A stretch of DNA of 64,000 nucleotides from Nocardia niigatensis NBRC 100131 (GTDB taxonomy: Bacteria > Actinomycetota > Actinomycetes > Mycobacteriales > Mycobacteriaceae): positions 186,001 to 250,000 of the forward strand of contig NZ_BAGC01000040.1 in NCBI RefSeq assembly GCF_000308655.1. The letters are read 5' to 3'. This document shows, one piece after another, positions 60,823 through 64,000 of this stretch; positions within the stretch are counted from its first letter, which is position 1; every line of letters starts with the position of its first letter. The notes below the pieces were generated by a model. That model worked only from the letters and a program-made list of their open reading frames with translations, had not been told where the DNA came from and made no database searches. The translations under genes and the position numbers were made by a program.

Positions 60823-62766
60823 GTGTGTGGACTGCTCGGATTTCTAGCAGCTGACGAAGCGACAGAAAATGTCGTGGCCCGGGTCTACGACGCGCTCCAG
60901 TGCTCGCGTCACCGCGGCCCGGACGAGCGCGGCACCTGGCACGACGAACACATCGTCTACGGCTTCAATCGGTTGTCGGTCGTCGATATCGACCACTCGC
61001 ACCAGCCGCTGTTCTGGGGGCCGGCGGAGAACCGCGAGCGGTATGTGCTGCTGTTCAACGGCGAGGTCTACAACTATTTGGAGCTGCGTGAGCAGCTGCA
61101 GGCCGACCACGGTGACGAATTCGGCGACCAGCCCATGTTCTTCACCGAAGGCGAGGGCGAGGCGATCCTGGCCTCGTATCACTATTCGGGGCTGTCGGCG
61201 ATTTCGACCTTCCGCGGCATGTTCGCCATCGCGATCTGGGATACCGAGAAACGGGAACTCCTGCTGGCGCGAGATCCGTTCGGCATCAAGCCGATGTTCA
61301 TCGCGAGCGGCCCGAACGGAACGGCCTTCGCGAACGAGAAGAAGAACATCATCGAGCTTCTTCCGACACTGGGGCTCTCCGATGAACTCGACCTGCGCGC
61401 GATGCAGCACTACGCCGTGCTGCAATACGTTCCCGAGCCGGAATCGTTGCACAAGAACATCACTCGCCTCGAATCCGGTTCGTACACCACGCTGCGGCCG
61501 GGTGCGCGCCCACAGCCCGTCCGGTACTTCGAGCCGAAGTTCCGGGTCCGCAAGTTCGCCGCGGGTTCGGAAGACGCACGCTACCGCGAGATCGCGGCGG
61601 TGCTGGAGGATTCGGTCGCCAAGCACATGCGCGCGGACGTCACCGTCGGCGCGTTCCTCTCCGGCGGCATCGACTCCACCGCCACCGCGGCGCTCGCCAT
61701 CCGGCACAACCCGAACCTGCTCACCTTCACCTCGGCTTTCGAGCGCGAGGGCTACTCGGAGGCCGATGTGGCCGCCGAGACCGCCGCGGCCATCGGCGCC
61801 GAACACCACATCCGCGTGGTCTCCCCCGAGGAGTACGCGGCCGCGATTCCCGAGATCGTCTGGTACCTGGACGATCCGGTCGCCGACCCGGCTCTGGTGC
61901 CGCTCTATTTCGTCGCGCAGGAGGCGCGCAAGCACGTGAAGGTGGTGCTGTCGGGCGAAGGGGCCGACGAGTTGTTCGGCGGCTACGCCGTCTACCGTGA
62001 ACCGCTGTCGCTGGCGCCGTTCGAATATCTGCCCGGTCCGGTGCGCCGGCTCGCGGGAGCTCTCGCTGATCGGATCCCGGACGGTCGGCGTGGCAAGAGT
62101 CTGCTGCACCGCGGTTCCCTGCCGCTCGAGCAGCGCTACTACGGCAACGCCCGCAGTTTCAGCGATGCTCAACTGCGTTCTGTGCTGAGGGAATTCCGCC
62201 CGGAATGGGGCGCAACGGATGTCACCGCCACGATCTACACTCGCTCACGCGGCTGGGATCCGGTGGCCCGGATGCAACACCTGGACCTGTTCACCTGGTT
62301 GCGCGGCGATATCCTCGTCAAGGCCGACAAGATGACCATGGCCAATTCTCTCGAATTGCGCGTGCCGTTCCTGGATCCCGAGGTGCTGGCGATCGCCGAG
62401 CAGATTCCGCTGGACCAGAAGATCACGAAGAACACGACCAAGTACGCGCTGCGCCGCGCCCTCGAGACCATCGTCCCCGCACATGTGCTGCACCGGCCCA
62501 AGCTCGGATTCCCGGTGCCGCTGCGGCATTGGCTGCGTGGCCCGGAGCTCTACGACTGGGCGGCCGCGCAGATCGCCGAATCACAGACCGATCACCTGCT
62601 CGACAAGCCTGCGATCAAGGCCATGCTGGAGAGTCACCGCCGTGGCGAGGCCGACCACAGCCGTCGACTGTGGACACTGCTGGTCTTCATGATCTGGCAC
62701 GGAATCTTCGTCGAGGACCGCATCAAGCCCGATATCCAGCAGCCCACCTACCCGGTGCGTCTGTAG
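60823..62766 (+). CDS. asnB: asparagine synthase (glutamine-hydrolysing)
   Basis: A 647-residue class II amidotransferase. GTG 60823 puts Cys at position 2 (CGLLGFLAADEA), which must be the N-terminal nucleophile after Met removal; earlier starts are excluded for that reason. The glutaminase domain has RHRGPDERG and LLFNGEVYNY; the synthetase domain has the PP-loop LSGGIDSTATAALAI and SGEGADELFGGY. It makes asparagine from aspartate, glutamine and ATP. In mycobacteria and relatives this enzyme also affects cell-wall amidation. A strong terminator follows. Confidence 0.95.
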   Translation: MCGLLGFLAADEATENVVARVYDALQCSRHRGPDERGTWHDEHIVYGFNRLSVVDIDHSHQPLFWGPAENRERYVLLFNGEVYNYLELREQLQADHGDEFGDQPMFFTEGEGEAILASYHYSGLSAISTFRGMFAIAIWDTEKRELLLARDPFGIKPMFIASGPNGTAFANEKKNIIELLPTLGLSDELDLRAMQHYAVLQYVPEPESLHKNITRLESGSYTTLRPGARPQPVRYFEPKFRVRKFAAGSEDARYREIAAVLEDSVAKHMRADVTVGAFLSGGIDSTATAALAIRHNPNLLTFTSAFEREGYSEADVAAETAAAIGAEHHIRVVSPEEYAAAIPEIVWYLDDPVADPALVPLYFVAQEARKHVKVVLSGEGADELFGGYAVYREPLSLAPFEYLPGPVRRLAGALADRIPDGRRGKSLLHRGSLPLEQRYYGNARSFSDAQLRSVLREFRPEWGATDVTATIYTRSRGWDPVARMQHLDLFTWLRGDILVKADKMTMANSLELRVPFLDPEVLAIAEQIPLDQKITKNTTKYALRRALETIVPAHVLHRPKLGFPVPLRHWLRGPELYDWAAAQIAESQTDHLLDKPAIKAMLESHRRGEADHSRRLWTLLVFMIWHGIFVEDRIKPDIQQPTYPVRL

Positions 62767-62778
62767 CCGCGCATACAT

Positions 62779-62808
62779 AATCCCGGATCTGGCCTCAGAT
62801 CCGGGATT
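62779..62808 (+). terminator. terminator after asnB
   Basis: AATCCCGGATCTG and CAGATCCGGGATT pair perfectly over 13 bases with loop GCCT, 12 bases after the asnB stop, followed by CTCGTTTC. Confidence 0.88.
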
Positions 62809-62985
62809 CTCGTTTCGCGGTATCACCGCATCCGGCCGGATATCGCCGGGCTGCCCCCAAGGATAGATCTTGACCTTCTTGCGGGGCAGTTCGCCCTGTG
62901 CGTCGATGGTTTCGAGGATCTCGGTCGAGGAGGACACCGTCGCGCAGTAGCCGGCGAGCCACTCCAGCGAGCGGTCGCGCTCCGC
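62809..62985 (-). pseudogene. C-terminal-looking protein fragment, family not recognised
   Basis: A minus-strand frame reads SLEWLAGYCATVSSSTEILE and ELPRKKVKIYPWGQPGDIRP before it runs into the asnB terminator. It looks like coding text but has no start, and at its upstream edge (about 62985) it meets the transporter remnant on the other strand. Confidence 0.4.
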
Positions 62986-63183
62986 CGGATCACCGGGGCG
63001 GTCGGTATCGCTCTGGTCGGCAGCGTGTTCTACTCCCGGCTGGACGGCGCCCAGAGCCCGCAGTCGTTCGCTCATGCGTTCTCGGCGAGCCTCTCGCTGC
63101 CCATCGGATTTTCGGTGGCGGCCATCGCGATCAGTCAGGCACTTCCGCGACACGGCAGATCCGAGGCGAAGGTTTCGGAGTAA
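62986..63183 (+). pseudogene. C-terminal remnant of an MFS (DHA2-type) transporter
   Basis: Sixty-five codons and a TAA read GAVGIALVGSVFYSRLDGAQ, then AHAFSASLSLPIGFSVAAIA: the last two membrane helices of a 14-helix EmrB/QacA-like exporter. No start, promoter or upstream part exists; it abuts an opposite-strand fragment at about 62985, which marks a deletion or insertion joint. Confidence 0.75.
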
Positions 63184-63323
63184 CCAGGCATCGCGAGCGA
63201 GACCGACTGCGGCACAGCGCATCCAGGATCGCCAACCCGTCCATTGCCACGGTCGGCCGATCCCGATACACTCAGAAATCGAGACAGATCGGTCTCGATT
63301 TGGGTGACGGAAGCGAGCACGAT

Positions 63324-63770
63324 ATGCGGGGACAGGCCGTGGAGACGGCGGAGGCCATCGAGATCGTCGGGCGATTGGCGGAGGCGAAGAGCCGGCAGGA
63401 CGTCGCGACCGCGATGACGATCTATCACCCGGAGGGGGTGCTCGAGTCGCCCTCGCTGGGCACTCGGTATGCCGGAGCGGAGATCGAACGCGCGATCGCG
63501 GGATGGTTCGCATTCGCTCCCGATTACACCGTGCGGCTGGACGGTCACGGGCTCGATGGCGAGACGATGTGCTGCTGGGGCGAGATCGGGTTCACGCCGG
63601 CCTTCACCTTCGGCGGAGCGGTACCCAATGGCGATCGGGTGTCGGTGCCGGTCTTCATCCTGTTCGGTTTCCAGGATGGCCGGGTGAGCTGGGAGAGCTT
63701 CAATTTCGATGTCGCCGGTGTCGCGCGGCAATGCGGCGTGGACGCTTCGGACCTGATACGGGCGTCATGA
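63324..63770 (+). CDS. SnoaL/NTF2-like protein
   Basis: A 148-residue cone-fold protein. AIEIVGRLAEAKSRQDVATAMTIYHPEGVLESPSLGTRYAGAEIERAIAGWFAFAPDY (in part) is the standard start of the NTF2-like fold. ATG 63324 is preceded by GGAAGCGAG; GTG 63339 is possible. Its stop overlaps the next gene (ATGA), so the two are coupled. It may bind or isomerise a small hydrophobic substrate that the following dehydrogenase also uses. Confidence 0.8.
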   Translation: MRGQAVETAEAIEIVGRLAEAKSRQDVATAMTIYHPEGVLESPSLGTRYAGAEIERAIAGWFAFAPDYTVRLDGHGLDGETMCCWGEIGFTPAFTFGGAVPNGDRVSVPVFILFGFQDGRVSWESFNFDVAGVARQCGVDASDLIRAS

Positions 63771-64000
63771 TCGTCGGAGCCAGGCAGCCGAGCACCGCCA
63801 CGATGCGCGCCGCACTGCACGAAAGCTGGGGGTCCGCACTGGAGATCGGTGAGGTTCCGCGTCCGGAGCCCGCGGCCGGGGAGGTGCGCATCGCGGTGCG
63901 GGCGACCAGTGTGAATCCGATCGATATGCACCTCGGGCGCGGCGCGGGCTACGAGCAGTCGATGCGTCTCCCCTGCATCCCCGGATGGGATGTCGCGGGG
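63767..64000 (+). CDS. partial medium-chain dehydrogenase/quinone oxidoreductase
   Basis: The N-terminal 78 residues run off the right edge. ALEIGEVPRPEPAAGEVRI, VRATSVNPIDMHLGRG and CIPGWDVAG are typical of the zinc-independent MDR group (NADPH:quinone oxidoreductase-like). ATG 63767 overlaps the SnoaL-like stop by four bases. Confidence 0.85.
   Translation, partial: MIVGARQPSTATMRAALHESWGSALEIGEVPRPEPAAGEVRIAVRATSVNPIDMHLGRGAGYEQSMRLPCIPGWDVAG

Noticed and set aside
1..64000. CRISPR arrays, rRNA genes, prophage or plasmid functions
   Set aside because: No regularly spaced direct repeats, rRNA-like stretches, integrases or phage structural genes were found.

Overview
The window is GC-rich DNA from an actinobacterium. 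A Nocardia- or Rhodococcus-like member of the Mycobacteriales is the best guess. This rests on the dense catabolic operons with ATGA/GTGA start-stop overlaps, frequent GTG starts, an F420-type LLM oxidoreductase, a DosR-like box, and the catabolic families present. The genus is inference; no rRNA or other phylogenetic marker is present.

Bases 1-30,700 hold a large steroid-type (or closely related polycyclic terpenoid) catabolic cluster. A leftward block (14022 to 1) encodes an SDR, a VOC protein, a KstD-like dehydrogenase, KshB and KshA-like 9alpha-hydroxylase components, HsaA, HsaC, a steroid-monooxygenase-like Baeyer-Villiger enzyme, an esterase, two SDRs, HsaB, a small Cys protein, HsaD and a partial gene. 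A divergent rightward block (14156 to 20167) encodes an enoyl-CoA hydratase, a two-subunit acyl-CoA dehydrogenase, a class III CoA transferase, a GntR regulator and an esterase. A second leftward block (27771 to 21295) encodes a fumarate-reductase-type flavoprotein, an SMP-30 lactonase-like protein, an SDR, a P450, a 2Fe-2S ferredoxin and a ferredoxin reductase. A divergent ketosteroid isomerase with all three catalytic residues (27891) is the strongest evidence that the substrate is a steroid. Together these could carry out 3-keto isomerisation, delta-1 dehydrogenation, 9alpha-hydroxylation, ring A hydroxylation, meta-cleavage and hydrolysis. The BVMO, lactonase and esterases fit D-ring or side-chain removal, and the ECH/ACAD/CoA-transferase set fits beta-oxidation of CoA thioesters.

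Bases 28,500-33,000 hold an SDR plus a frameshifted SnoaL-like gene, an LLM oxidoreductase with an EthD-like partner, and decayed fragments (sensor kinase, SDR). Bases 33,120-33,900 hold tRNA-Val(CAC) on the minus strand and tRNA-Gly(GCC), tRNA-Cys(GCA) and tRNA-Val(GAC) on the plus strand. Identical Gly and Val tRNAs recur at 60,400-60,564, so 27 kb lies between direct tRNA repeats.

The interval between the tRNAs is a patchwork. It holds a broken FdhF/YdeP-like molybdoenzyme gene, chromate transporter, DoxX, PadR, CopD, a membrane-cupredoxin-copper nitrite reductase fusion with a DosR-like box upstream, an ISL3 transposase remnant, uracil-DNA glycosylase, DUF488, aconitase, fragments resembling NarH and a ferredoxin reductase, and cupins. 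Further on are two flavoproteins with a divergent TetR, a fused MaoC-type dehydratase, a formylglycine-generating-enzyme homologue, an FMN-binding protein, a fasciclin lipoprotein, a CPBP protease, a DUF1772/MarR pair and a DMT transporter. After the second tRNA pair come asnB, an MFS transporter remnant, an NTF2-like gene and a partial medium-chain dehydrogenase that runs off the end.
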